The position numbers and the translations under genes are program-made. Under the pieces are notes generated by a model. It was given only the letters and a program-made list of their open reading frames with translations. It searched no databases and was not told the DNA's origin. Shown piece after piece: positions 24,590 through 33,437 of a stretch of 47,625 nt of DNA (its first letter is position 1; the number at the start of each line of letters is the position of its first letter). Source of the stretch: a virus; the IMG/VR virus record IMGVR_UViG_3300042897_000946, positions 1 to 47,625 of that record; one strand, given 5' to 3'.

Positions 24590-27500
24590 TCAAGTTGTCG
24601 TTGTTACGTCAAATCCGAATTTATAATTAACCCCCGAACCAGCAAGAGCAAATGCTGTTGAACCAACCCAAGCTGCTGTAACGGCAGGGCTTGATACAAT
24701 TACAGCAACCCTGAATTGTGTCGCGCTAAATGGCACAATTACGGCTAGGGTTGCGTGCGCCGCCGCTTGGTTTGCTAAATAAAGCTCATTGACGTACAAA
24801 GTCCCAAACCTTGATAAGGTGGTAACGTCAACAACACCCGGATTTACATTGTAGACTGGGTGCGCCGTAACATCAAATGATAATCCGTTCGGCAGCGTGA
24901 ACAAGTAAGCACCAGAGCCAGCCGTACCAACAGTCGCTCCTTGTCCATACGCAATCTGGATTTGGTGGTACTTATCATACAATCTACGAGACCGCATGTA
25001 GTCAGTTTGTATGCTGGCGATAGCTGGCTTAGCTGGCGCTGTTGTAGTAGCTCCAATAATAGTCGTTTGCTTGGCAGTCCAAGGGTTTGATGTTAACACG
25101 ACTTTGTCATTTACCGTCTTAACCGCCAAAGAGCTTGCGCCGACGTTGGTTGCACTATTATTCACCGAACTATCGAGCACGAAAGGTGTCGGCACAACCG
25201 CAACTGGGATGTTTTCCGGTCTGCGCTCAAAGTGTACCTGAACAGAATCTACAACATTGTTGATGATTAGATTTTGCGAAGAATAATGCAAGATTTTGAT
25301 GTCGAAACCTTGCAAATAAAACGGGTCAGTGAGCCCAGATGCCCAAGTCGAACCCTCGAAGAATCTATCGTTCGGTTTAATGGCATTGTCATCAACTTTT
25401 ACTAGAGACAACGCGCCTAACGACGTACCATCAGCGCGTGTAAGCTGTAAACTCATCTCCTTATCATCGCCAAGGTTGCCACCAAAAGTAATATTCAAGC
25501 GCACTCGAATCTTAATTATCTCTTTGGTGTTGCCACTTATTGGCAGAATTCTGAAAGCGCCGCCACTAACTGAAACACGGTTGCTGTCGCTTAGCAAAGA
25601 CTTCCAGTCCGCATCTGTTACCACAGAAGCTAAAGATACACTTGACGGTGAAGTGATAGTTTGGCTTACCTGCTTACCAAAGGTTGTAGCGTACCATTGC
25701 GTACCAAGTCCCGGCGGGCTTAAAGATGCAACTGTACTGTTCGTCGTACTCAAAGCAGTTGAAGTAGAGGTGCTTAATGAGGCAACAGAGCTGTCAACAG
25801 TACTCAAGCCAGTTGAAGTAGAAGTACTCAATGAGGCAACTGAACTATTGGTTGTACTCAAAGCAGTCGAAGTTGATGTTGTCAATGACGCAACTTCTGG
25901 GCTTACGACATTGACCCACGTACCTGCGCCCTTGACTGGGTCTGCAACGGTGCAATTCTGAACCTGCAAGCCAGTGCCGACTTTTATGGTGCGAATGTCG
26001 CCCACGGTGTCAGCCGTCATTGATGCAGCGTAGTTGTATGTCGCGGTCGGGGTAAGCTGAAACTTAGAACCCGCAAATTCAACAATGCCAGATTGACGTG
26101 CAGCAATAACGTTACTTCTGTTTGCGCTTGTCGTACCGTTGCCGTGCTGGAATATGACTTTATCAGCCTGTGACGTTGTGTAAATTGGGAACAATCCCGC
26201 ATACAACACACCGTCATCAGCCGAAGTGATACCCCTGCCAAAAACTGCACCATATCGGCCATTTACCACATTTTGAAAGCCTCCCGCAATAGAGTAATCA
26301 CCGTTTGCACCAAACGATATAGTGTCGCCCCATCCCATTGAGTATAAACACGCGCTATCTGTTGTTACCCGTGCGCCGCCTGCAAGTGTGTAGCTACCAT
26401 TTGCAGCGCAGTTCAGCCCCCACATAATCGAGCCGTTAGACAACGGCGAGTTGAATGGAAAGCGCGCGTTTGCTGATTCTAGCGAAACCAAGGTGTTGAA
26501 GTTGGATATGGCAACGTTGCCGCCGTCATAAAGCCCCGTGCCACGGCTAAAGAATAACGGCGCATTGTACGTTTGGCGCGCGCCAGTCAACGCATTAAAC
26601 GCGCGGTAGTAACCATGCTCCCAAAGTGACTCACCAATAAAGTGGGTATCATCGCCCTCGGTGTCAGCTGGGCTTGTGCGCGTGAGTAAGCCATCTGATT
26701 TTACATAAATGCAGTTCGGGTTCTCGTTAGAACAGTAATACTCCTGCGCAATCACAACTTCATATCGCTCATGGAGCTTAGCCAAACCGAACACAAGCAT
26801 AGGTGTAACCTTGCTCATCCACGCTTCGGCACGAAACTGAACATCAAGCGTGGTGAACTTGGCTAAGTACTGGCCGAAAGTGTCGGTAAGTGCATTCTCT
26901 TCGCCTTGCGTCCAAAGCAAGTAGTCAATCTTGGTCACGCCGGCCAATTCTGTTGTCGCAAGCGCATTCACAACCTTTGTCGCAAGCGCGGCGTACCGAA
27001 CAGAAGCCGTGCCTGCCCCCATCCATTCCTCGATAGCCTTGCCGCCTACCGCATCGTGAATCAAGTAAACGGGGCGCTTGGTTTCTTCGCTCATGCGGTG
27101 CGCGAACGCCAAACCAATGCTATTTTTGGAAAGGTTGCCGTCGGGCTGTGAGCGAGAAAAAGGCGTTTCTGTAAAGTCGCTTGACCCCCACGCGTTTGTC
27201 ACACCGTCCCACACTTTGACGTTAGGGTCTGCTGGGTTCGGGCCATCATTGCGTTGTCCAACCGCGTTGCTTTGCCCAGTTGTTACAATGACGATTGGGC
27301 GCGTGTCTTTTGTATTCAACACGGCAATGGCGCTCGAAACAACGCTCAAGCCAGTTGAGGTTGAGGTACTCAATGAAGCCACTGAACTGTCAACATTGCT
27401 CAAACCAGTCGAGCTTGACGTACTCAATGAAGCAACCGAGCTGTTTACCGAACTAGAAACTGTATCAAACGCTGCAATCGCACTGTTTGTACCACTCAAT

Positions 27501-27700
27501 GCAGTTGACGTTGATGTGCTCAGCGAGGCCACCGCACTATTTACGGGCGATAGGTCTGTTGAGCCACCCTCGCCAACCAACGTACTCAACGATGCAACCG
27601 CACTATTGGTGTTGCTTAATACTGTTGACGTTGACGTCCTTAATGAAAAGTCTTGACCGTCAACGTAAGGCTTTGCGACTGTTGATTTTATCATCCCCAT
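24590..27700 (-). CDS. Receptor-binding spike with SGNH/SASA acetylesterase domain
   Basis: 1036 aa from the ATG at 27700, which overlaps the previous stop as TGATG; an ATG at 27718 lacks an SD. After a short N-terminus, 18-residue repeats (xVASLSTSTSTxLSxxxS, about 25-125) probably form a trimeric coiled-coil stalk. An SGNH hydrolase follows: nucleophile Ser in TTGQSNAVG (about 139-147), block III WTQGEENA, and the Asp/His pair in DDTHFIGES. A YadA-like GYSIAGGFQN region, a second repeat stalk (about 605-660) and strand-rich C-terminal domains follow. It should deacetylate capsular or O-antigen sugar during adsorption. Confidence 0.87.
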   Translation of the reverse strand: MGMIKSTVAKPYVDGQDFSLRTSTSTVLSNTNSAVASLSTLVGEGGSTDLSPVNSAVASLSTSTSTALSGTNSAIAAFDTVSSSVNSSVASLSTSSSTGLSNVDSSVASLSTSTSTGLSVVSSAIAVLNTKDTRPIVIVTTGQSNAVGQRNDGPNPADPNVKVWDGVTNAWGSSDFTETPFSRSQPDGNLSKNSIGLAFAHRMSEETKRPVYLIHDAVGGKAIEEWMGAGTASVRYAALATKVVNALATTELAGVTKIDYLLWTQGEENALTDTFGQYLAKFTTLDVQFRAEAWMSKVTPMLVFGLAKLHERYEVVIAQEYYCSNENPNCIYVKSDGLLTRTSPADTEGDDTHFIGESLWEHGYYRAFNALTGARQTYNAPLFFSRGTGLYDGGNVAISNFNTLVSLESANARFPFNSPLSNGSIMWGLNCAANGSYTLAGGARVTTDSACLYSMGWGDTISFGANGDYSIAGGFQNVVNGRYGAVFGRGITSADDGVLYAGLFPIYTTSQADKVIFQHGNGTTSANRSNVIAARQSGIVEFAGSKFQLTPTATYNYAASMTADTVGDIRTIKVGTGLQVQNCTVADPVKGAGTWVNVVSPEVASLTTSTSTALSTTNSSVASLSTSTSTGLSTVDSSVASLSTSTSTALSTTNSTVASLSPPGLGTQWYATTFGKQVSQTITSPSSVSLASVVTDADWKSLLSDSNRVSVSGGAFRILPISGNTKEIIKIRVRLNITFGGNLGDDKEMSLQLTRADGTSLGALSLVKVDDNAIKPNDRFFEGSTWASGLTDPFYLQGFDIKILHYSSQNLIINNVVDSVQVHFERRPENIPVAVVPTPFVLDSSVNNSATNVGASSLAVKTVNDKVVLTSNPWTAKQTTIIGATTTAPAKPAIASIQTDYMRSRRLYDKYHQIQIAYGQGATVGTAGSGAYLFTLPNGLSFDVTAHPVYNVNPGVVDVTTLSRFGTLYVNELYLANQAAAHATLAVIVPFSATQFRVAVIVSSPAVTAAWVGSTAFALAGSGVNYKFGFDVTTTT
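25710..25892 (-). repeat. 54-bp tandem repeats, C-terminal array of the spike gene
   Basis: About three units of 54 bp, each encoding an 18-residue VASLSTSTSTxLSxxxS motif. The units are close at DNA level, so recombination with the 27338-27640 array is possible. Confidence 0.85.
27338..27640 (-). repeat. 54-bp repeats, N-terminal array of the spike gene
   Basis: About five units related to those at 25710-25892, more degenerate, including one interrupted by a glycine-rich insertion (VGEGGSTDLSP). They encode the N-terminal stalk before the esterase domain. Confidence 0.8.
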
Positions 27701-28962
27701 CAAACCACCCCGTTCCATGTGTAAGTGCTGCCTGGCGTTGCGCTAACATATATCTTGTTGGTTACATAAAAACCGCTATGAGCGCCGTACTCAACGCCTG
27801 CAACTGCGCCGTTGTCACTTTGCAGAGGGTAGCTGATTGTTGTCGTGCCGTCACTTACATCTACAGTCCCGGACAAAACGTAAATGCTCAAAGACTTGTA
27901 ACCCTCAAACACTTTAGTTGATAAATCGTTCTCAACAAAACCGTGCCGAAAAACCGCTGGAATTTCTGCGATAAAAGGGCAGGCTAAAAGAACCGCGCCC
28001 TGTTTCAAGTACGGAGTTACTCCGTCAATTGCAAAGTCGGTTGTAACTCCACCAACGATTTTACGCAAAAAGTCAGTGCATGATTTTTCTGAAACTGATG
28101 GGAGGGTCGTCAATGAAAATTGATTAATTAAGTCACCCGGCGCGTTTGGCTCGAATAGATAGCCGACTTCGATTAAAGAACCATCCCCTAAAACTTCAAT
28201 GTCATCATATGCAGCCTGAACCATGTCAATGGTTTGCCCGCCAAAAATGTATTTTGTACGCGGCGAGGATACGGATATTGAGCTGTTTAAATTGTAGCGT
28301 TGCCCTGCAACTGTCTGCAATTGACCGACCAATTTCCAAGAAGTTAGAGAGTCTGTTGCGCCGCATGATTGGGGCGGTATCCACGGTGGCGTTGCGCCCG
28401 AAATTGAAACGGGCGCGAGGTCATTCAAAGTCAGAACTGTAACGCCCGATGTGCCGATAACTTGACCGCCCTCGACGTAGTCAACGACTTGCAAAAACTC
28501 AACATCAAGCGGCATTGCCTCAATCGCTTCTTTAATTTCAGCAAGACCAATTTGTGTCTGGTCACTTTCGGTCTGAAGCGTAGATTGCAACGATTGTAAC
28601 AATGATTCGAGCTGGTCTGTGTTTGCGCTGGTTGCCTGCGCCTGCGTGAGAATGCTTGAAACCGCAGTCAGAATCTGTGAGCTTGTCGCGTTGCCAGTCG
28701 TACCGATTGCCTCGAGCGTGTCAACTGCCAAAAGGATTGGCGCAAGTGCGTTTGTGTCTGCGTCAATGCCCGCAACGCTGCTTTTAATCGCTGTGATTAA
28801 AGCGGTGTAATCAATGCTTGAACCGCCCCCACCGCCACCACCGCCGCCGCCGCCGTGAATAATGTCCACTTGGGTGTGTGGATTGCGAGCACCCACGTTG
28901 AGGGGTTGACCGTCGGGGGTAGTAAACGATAAATCAGGTGTATTTACGTCTTCGATTGTCAT
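27700..28962 (-). CDS. Virion structural/fibre-associated protein with polyglycine linker
   Basis: 420 aa. A short N-terminal segment is joined by an 11-glycine run (about 37-47) to a helical region (48-150) with coiled-coil character (TDQLESLLQSLQSTLQTESDQTQIG). Strand-rich domains then end in YVSATPGSTYTWNGVV. It is not a recognised enzyme. Its place before the esterase spike suggests a fibre shaft, adaptor or head/whisker protein. AAGGT precedes the ATG. The N-terminus NVGARNPHTQVDII may be an anchor. Confidence 0.72.
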   Translation of the reverse strand: MTIEDVNTPDLSFTTPDGQPLNVGARNPHTQVDIIHGGGGGGGGGGGSSIDYTALITAIKSSVAGIDADTNALAPILLAVDTLEAIGTTGNATSSQILTAVSSILTQAQATSANTDQLESLLQSLQSTLQTESDQTQIGLAEIKEAIEAMPLDVEFLQVVDYVEGGQVIGTSGVTVLTLNDLAPVSISGATPPWIPPQSCGATDSLTSWKLVGQLQTVAGQRYNLNSSISVSSPRTKYIFGGQTIDMVQAAYDDIEVLGDGSLIEVGYLFEPNAPGDLINQFSLTTLPSVSEKSCTDFLRKIVGGVTTDFAIDGVTPYLKQGAVLLACPFIAEIPAVFRHGFVENDLSTKVFEGYKSLSIYVLSGTVDVSDGTTTISYPLQSDNGAVAGVEYGAHSGFYVTNKIYVSATPGSTYTWNGVV

Positions 28963-28973
28963 CTTAATGACCT

Positions 28974-29273
28974 TTATGTTCCGCAGCGCGAGCAGCCGCC
29001 AGTTATGAAATTTTTAATTGAACCCATGATTGCGGTTGGAGGTGAGGGAGTGGTGCGAGTGGCCTCCCATTCCAACGCCGATGCCTCAACGTCCATATTG
29101 CCCAGATTTGTGGCAACGGTAAAATAGGCCAACCCGCCTTTCCACGTCGCGGTTGTGTATTTGGACGCGTCAACCTTCTCGGTGTGGAGCTTGCTGCCGA
29201 TGGTAAGATGCATTAAGCCGTTTTTTACTTCTATACGAGATAAATTCTCTATTGTGGTTTCTAGGATTTTCAT
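28974..29273 (-). CDS. Small hypothetical protein with C-terminal CxxC
   Basis: 99 aa. Strand-rich (IEVKNGLMHLTIGSKLHTEKV, GLAYFTVATNLGNMDVEASALEWEAT) with a flexible tail ending CSRCGT, so a metal or disulfide pair is possible. It precedes the 27700-28962 structural gene by 11 nt and may be its partner. SD weak (GGTAG). The family is not recognised. Confidence 0.65.
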   Translation of the reverse strand: MKILETTIENLSRIEVKNGLMHLTIGSKLHTEKVDASKYTTATWKGGLAYFTVATNLGNMDVEASALEWEATRTTPSPPTAIMGSIKNFITGGCSRCGT

Positions 29274-29451
29274 TTGTGTCTACCAATTTCAACAATAAGA
29301 TCGATACCAATAACAAAATCACTGGTACAACGGGATAAAAACTCATCAACTTATAGGATAACGATCCGACTATGAAGAACACACAATACCGCGCCCAAAC
29401 GCATAAAACGCATGAATTGTCGTACAGGAAAGATTTTATCAATTTTGTCAT
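29170..29451 (-). CDS. Possible small membrane protein overlapping the next gene
   Basis: 93 aa, with two hydrophobic stretches (VWARYCVFFIVGSLSYKL and VVPVILLLVSILLLKLV, about 18-57) then a basic soluble tail. The membrane part lies in otherwise empty sequence after the terminase gene, but the last third overlaps 28974-29273 by 104 nt in another frame, and no good SD is seen. Either a real two-TM protein or a chance ORF. Confidence 0.35.
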   Translation of the reverse strand: MTKLIKSFLYDNSCVLCVWARYCVFFIVGSLSYKLMSFYPVVPVILLLVSILLLKLVDTNENPRNHNREFISYRSKKRLNASYHRQQAPHREG

Positions 29452-29508
29452 TTAAGGCAAATTTTAACATTCAAAGCCTCAAATGCGCAATATAGGACAT
29501 TTTGATGA

Positions 29509-31497
29509 TCAGCGCCACTTGGTTCGGGGGGCTTCACCGAATTTCGATACAATCTCCCAAATCACAGTATTGATTATGCCATCACTGGCTTGGGTTCCGT
29601 CTTCATTGAATGTGGAGAATTCAGACCTGAATTGGCTAAGGTCAGTATATTCGCACGAATAGCGGTTGATGTCGGCTGGGATTTCGAGTTTACCTTGCTG
29701 CAAATGCAAGAAAGCCTCATTAGCCCGTTGCGTCTCGTCTTTATACTTAGGTGTGACCCCGATGCTGAACCCACCCCAATCGTTGAGTTTCTTGTGCTCA
29801 CGCATAGACTCCACTAACGCGATGTTAGAATCGCCGTTTATGATTACCCCCCCGAAAGTCTCCCGCGGCATCATATTGTGGCCTAAGTTAGTTATTATCT
29901 TGACTATATTATCAGCCAAATCCGAGAACGAACACACGAACATACCAGCATCTAGCAGATAAGCTGTATCGTGGTCATAACAATACCCGATCAATGAATA
30001 AGAATGGTTTCCGTTTGAGTTCTCGGCCAGTTGGACACGCAAGAAATGGGTATATAGGGTGATTGGCACTGCGTCATAAACTGGTAAGTCAAAATCAAAC
30101 AGACCATTCAAATAGCGCGATGTTATGTAATTAAATACTCGGCTAGACGCATCCACCTGATCATCATATGAACTTTGTGGGAAATGTCGCAATTCCTCGA
30201 TATAGTCATCATTCCAATCGCCTTTCAGCATCACCACGTTGCTAACGTTAACTTGGGCGGCGAATGGTTCAGCCCTGCTCGACTTGTCACCCGATTCGGT
30301 ACTAGAGTGGACAGAAAACCCAGCCAGTAATTTAGTCATAGTCAATACTTGAGATTTACCAGCTTGGCCAGGGTCTTGAGGAATTGAGATTGGCACTGGT
30401 ACGCCGTCCAATTGTGCGATAGATTTCAACTGTTTGTCTCGTTCATCCGCCAGTTTGCGTTCACGCGTGACATGTGCTAGTAAGAAGCGACCATCAGGCA
30501 TCACACCCATTTTAACCGATGAGGTGTAATCGCCGTCAGTGGTGGAGGCGAAATCCCAGCCACGGGCAAATTTAGTGCCATGCGGTATGGCGTCCACGAT
30601 TGTGATGTTGTCGGGCTTGAATAGTTCACCGCCCTCGAGCGTTGGGCGTTGTTGATACAGCGAAGCCCATGAACTTTCAACCATTGAATTCTTACGGCCA
30701 AGCAAAAATTGTAATGATTTGAACTCGGGGAATAGAGCTTCGCCGATCTTGCGCCATTTGCTCTTGGTCTCGGCTATCGCCTCATATGACACGACTTTAA
30801 CGGTCTTGTCTTTTTTAACCAATCGACCCACTGGGTCATCTATATGCCAACGGGTGAGGACAATCAGTAAAGCGGCGTACTCACTGAACCGAGTACCAAA
30901 ATCGTCCTGCATCCAAGACCACGCGGCGTCACGCACTGTGCGCGAACTCGCATCAATACGGCCTTTGATCGGATCATCAATAACGCCCAAGTCCAGTGAT
31001 TCACCAGTGACCGCCCCTCGAACGGTCGTATTACGAAAGAAGCCTTTTTGGTTGACGTACTCAATTACGTTACGGTTGCGCAGGAACTGGCCATCAGCAG
31101 CTACAGCATTGGATCTATTGATGTGGGTGTTGGGAAAGACTTTTTGGAATTTGCGGGTTTCGTAGATTCGTTGCAGTTTCAGATTAGCACGGACACCCAA
31201 AAATTCCGAGAATGAGCCGTAAATCGTACGTAAATCAGGGTCTTTACCCGCCACCCAACTGACGAAATCAACAACCGCCTCGGATTTACCATGCTGTGGC
31301 GGGGCTTGTAATACTAATTTGGGGCGTTTGCCTGCGATGAAGTCCTCGTAAAACTTCTGTAAGTGTTCAGATAAATCCTGATAAAACCAACCTACTCTAT
31401 GGGCAGGATTCATATAAAGGCGGTAGTGGTAAAATGACTCTCTAGCCATCGCCACCATGTAATCTTCAATCAGGTCGATGTCAGACTTTTTTACCAT
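29509..31497 (-). CDS. Terminase large subunit with long C-terminal extension
   Basis: 662 aa. ATPase domain: Walker A APPQHGKS (65-72), Walker B with D175/D176 (LGVIDDP). Nuclease domain with D316 in GWDFASTTDGDYTSS and the later acidic DDQVDASSR (about 450-460). These complete a normal TerL. About 200 more residues follow, including SLIGYCYDHDTAYLLDAGM and DGIINTVIWEI, not usual for the family; they may be a second, degenerate RNase-H-like fold. TerL pumps DNA into proheads and cuts it. It overlaps the small-subunit gene by 17 nt. Confidence 0.92.
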   Translation of the reverse strand: MVKKSDIDLIEDYMVAMARESFYHYRLYMNPAHRVGWFYQDLSEHLQKFYEDFIAGKRPKLVLQAPPQHGKSEAVVDFVSWVAGKDPDLRTIYGSFSEFLGVRANLKLQRIYETRKFQKVFPNTHINRSNAVAADGQFLRNRNVIEYVNQKGFFRNTTVRGAVTGESLDLGVIDDPIKGRIDASSRTVRDAAWSWMQDDFGTRFSEYAALLIVLTRWHIDDPVGRLVKKDKTVKVVSYEAIAETKSKWRKIGEALFPEFKSLQFLLGRKNSMVESSWASLYQQRPTLEGGELFKPDNITIVDAIPHGTKFARGWDFASTTDGDYTSSVKMGVMPDGRFLLAHVTRERKLADERDKQLKSIAQLDGVPVPISIPQDPGQAGKSQVLTMTKLLAGFSVHSSTESGDKSSRAEPFAAQVNVSNVVMLKGDWNDDYIEELRHFPQSSYDDQVDASSRVFNYITSRYLNGLFDFDLPVYDAVPITLYTHFLRVQLAENSNGNHSYSLIGYCYDHDTAYLLDAGMFVCSFSDLADNIVKIITNLGHNMMPRETFGGVIINGDSNIALVESMREHKKLNDWGGFSIGVTPKYKDETQRANEAFLHLQQGKLEIPADINRYSCEYTDLSQFRSEFSTFNEDGTQASDGIINTVIWEIVSKFGEAPRTKWR

Positions 31498-32197
31498 CTT
31501 TTAATTCTTGAAATAAGTCGGTCGGTAGGCCACGGGCAAGCAATTCGGCCTTGAGTTCCTCGGGTGTGAGGTCGGCAGTCGAAGCTTTGTTCAGCGATTC
31601 GCCATCTTTGCCAACCAATGATTGGGTAATGCGCTCACCGTAAACGTCAGGGCGTCGAGCCTTGAGCAGGTTGGTGAGTAGTGAATCTGAATAAACCGTC
31701 TTAGTGCCGACTAATTCGCCCTTGAAGATGATATCCTCATCTACACCGTACATGGCGCGACGTACAGCCTCGGCTTCAAGCGAATCGGTGATCTTGTCAT
31801 AAATACCTTGCCAACGGCGGTCAAACGCCTTGCAGATGGAACGCAAACGATATACGTACTCGCGAGATACGGCTGCGTCTTTACATGCCTTAGTCACATC
31901 GGCTGTCTCTGACGCCTCAAGGTTCATGATGAAAGCATTTAACCGAGATACGGCCTCGAGGCGCATCAAGTTCTCATTCTCAATAGCCCTAACGGGGGAT
32001 GGGTCAAAGGAAGTACTCAGGAGCGTTTCCGCTGCGCTTTCAAGTGCTTGCTGGTATTCTAGGGTGGTTGAACAATCGAGGCCAAGGAAACCACCAAGGG
32101 CGTACACGGTTAGATATCCGTCATCAGTCAGTGGACATTCGGCCAAATGTGCATCCAATTGAGCGCGATAAGAGGGGTGTTTTTTTAGTATTTCCAT
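31481..32197 (-). CDS. Terminase small subunit-like DNA-binding protein
   Basis: 238 aa from the ATG at 32197 (MEILKK); a TTG at 32233 has no SD. A helical N-terminal part contains VTKACKDAAVSREYVYRLRS (about 100-120 in this reading), a helix-turn-helix, followed by ADAVRRAMYG-type helices and FKGELVGTKTVYSDSLLTNLLKARRPDVYGE, the conserved C-terminal block of this TerS type. It recognises the packaging site and recruits TerL. The N-terminal 70 residues are extra compared with shorter TerS proteins. Confidence 0.82.
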   Translation of the reverse strand: MEILKKHPSYRAQLDAHLAECPLTDDGYLTVYALGGFLGLDCSTTLEYQQALESAAETLLSTSFDPSPVRAIENENLMRLEAVSRLNAFIMNLEASETADVTKACKDAAVSREYVYRLRSICKAFDRRWQGIYDKITDSLEAEAVRRAMYGVDEDIIFKGELVGTKTVYSDSLLTNLLKARRPDVYGERITQSLVGKDGESLNKASTADLTPEELKAELLARGLPTDLFQELKDGKKV

Positions 32198-32229
32198 GGG
32201 GCGAATTGTACCACCCCACGGGGGTTTTG

Positions 32230-32547
32230 TCAAGGCTTAGACATTAATGAGAATTTGTTTTCCTGCCAATAACCACCTGCTGACCACTTATTGATTACGT
32301 CGACCTTTTCGACCTTTATAACAAAACCCGATTCGTTGGCTTTGTTAACAATTTGGATAAAATTAATATAAACATCCCAAGAAGCATCATAACCATTTGA
32401 AGACCTCCCGCCTACGTTTATTTGACCTCGGCGCAGCAGGTTATCAAATAAATCTCTCAACTGATGGTCAGTATGTCCTTTATTCTTGGCCGAAAGTCGC
32501 TTGTCCCTCGTAAAGATGAACCTTTCTAAAGATGAATTAACTCGCAT
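32230..32547 (-). CDS. Small hypothetical protein before the terminase
   Basis: 105 aa from the ATG at 32547, with AAGGGG eight bases upstream; a TTG at 32565 is less likely. It is basic and contains HTDHQLRDLFDNLLRRGQI and DVYINFIQIVNKANESGFVIKVEK, an alpha/beta pattern of unknown family. It overlaps the 32537-32704 gene by 11 nt. Confidence 0.7.
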   Translation of the reverse strand: MRVNSSLERFIFTRDKRLSAKNKGHTDHQLRDLFDNLLRRGQINVGGRSSNGYDASWDVYINFIQIVNKANESGFVIKVEKVDVINKWSAGGYWQENKFSLMSKP

Positions 32548-32704
32548 GGTCTGCCCCTTGCTCAATTAGCATGTCTTCCATCGCCTGATCATAACCTTGC
32601 TGCCATTCTTGGCCAAGCTGTGACGAGTCCAGATATCGATTAACATTTGGCTCATAATTGCGGGCAGCGCTGTAGCCCTCGACATAATAAACTGACTTGG
32701 CCAT
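32537..32704 (-). CDS. Small hypothetical protein (55 aa)
   Basis: 55 aa (MAKSVYYVEGYSAARNYEPN...). GAGGGG lies upstream of the ATG. Acidic and glutamine-rich; the GYSAARN and QLGQEWQQGYDQ pieces suggest two short helices, perhaps a tight dimer. It overlaps the next gene by 11 nt and is separated from the 29-aa gene by 2 nt, so it is an operon member. Function unknown. Confidence 0.72.
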   Translation of the reverse strand: MAKSVYYVEGYSAARNYEPNVNRYLDSSQLGQEWQQGYDQAMEDMLIEQGADHAS

Positions 32705-32706
32705 GA

Positions 32707-32796
32707 TTAAAGCCCCTCACCATAAAAGAACATTAATGCAAATATAGCACCTATCACAGCGCCACCCAAAAAGTCTAAGAAATCTTTCATTTTCAT
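32707..32796 (-). CDS. 29-aa single-TM protein
   Basis: MKMKDFLDFLGGAVIGAIFA and then LMFFYGEGL: a short charged start and one membrane helix (about 10-24). GAGGAG sits at ideal distance from the ATG, and it is the first gene after promoter 32843-32871. Its strong expression signals make it likely real despite its size. It may alter the host membrane early in infection (inference). Confidence 0.75.
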   Translation of the reverse strand: MKMKDFLDFLGGAVIGAIFALMFFYGEGL

Positions 32797-32820
32797 ATTG
32801 TTGCTCCTCTATTCACTATT

Positions 32821-32871
32821 GGTCAAAATTAACCATACCATTATTATACCACAACTAATAGCGTGTGTCAA
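32821..32871 (-). promoter_or_regulatory. Sigma-70 promoter with quasi-palindromic operator
   Basis: Minus strand TTGACA (32871-32866), 17-bp spacer, TGG-TATAAT (32848-32843). Just downstream, GGTCAAAATTAACC (plus strand, 32821-32834) is a quasi-palindrome at about +3 to +16. The whole region is nearly identical to that at 38264-38314. Confidence 0.88.
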
Positions 32872-32954
32872 GTGTTTGTTGTTAATTTTGTTGTTCAGAC
32901 ACAACACCTCGCCCTAAACATGTATGGGAAAGTCTAAAACCAGCCTCTTAAAAT

Positions 32955-33200
32955 AAAATAACTCACGGGGGAATTCTGACTTTATCATCCGTTGTGTCCA
33001 AATTAGGTCTGTTACGCCGTTACTTCTGATATTGATAGTCAAGTAACGTTAAAGATGCCGTTTTGACGCGGTTTTTGTTAAAGTTTGTTACGCCGTTACG
33101 CCGTTACGTCTTCGAAAAGGAACGTTGAATTAAAATAAGCTTCCGCCCGTACGTGAAAGAACGGGGTCACGGATAATATTTCAGCCCGCGTCGGACGGGC
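32955..33200. repeat. Iteron-rich non-coding region, copy B
   Basis: Carries GTTACGCC at 33011, 33087 and 33095, GTTACG at 33103, and GTAACG at 33043, at exactly the offsets of copy A (plus 27,800). Further GTTACG/CGTAAC elements continue to about 33246, forming inverted pairs. The promoter-edge homology is kept, but its -10 has decayed (TTATTT). The stretch 32880-33437 holds no ORF above about 15 codons. Confidence 0.8.
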
Positions 33201-33437
33201 AATTCGGGCGTTACGTCATACGTTACGTGGCAACGTAACCGCGTAACAAACGAGGGCTTTAGATAACGGGGAGGGGGAAGTCGATTTCGAGAAATGACAG
33301 GTGACTAGCTTGAATATAAAAGTGGTCGATCAAAGGCGGTTTTGGCTCAGCGTCCCCACTTTAGTTGTACAATCAAAAAGGCTTTCATTGATTGTTAGAA
33401 CGATTTGTATGGATGACCGTAATCACCCATAGGCACA

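Noticed and set aside
25329-25961. 210-codon plus-strand ORF
   Set aside because: Antisense of the spike gene; the long open frame arises from the repetitive Ser/Thr-rich codons on the other strand. Its protein is a low-complexity mirror of the repeats.
27078-27656. 192-codon plus-strand ORF
   Set aside because: Same cause: antisense of the N-terminal repeat array.
28823-28856. Polyglycine tract as a sequencing artefact
   Set aside because: The run encodes Gly with mixed GGC/GGT codons and keeps a long open frame on both sides, so it is a genuine linker.
30719-31165. 148-codon plus-strand ORF
   Set aside because: Antisense of the TerL ATPase domain, whose motifs are clear on the minus strand.
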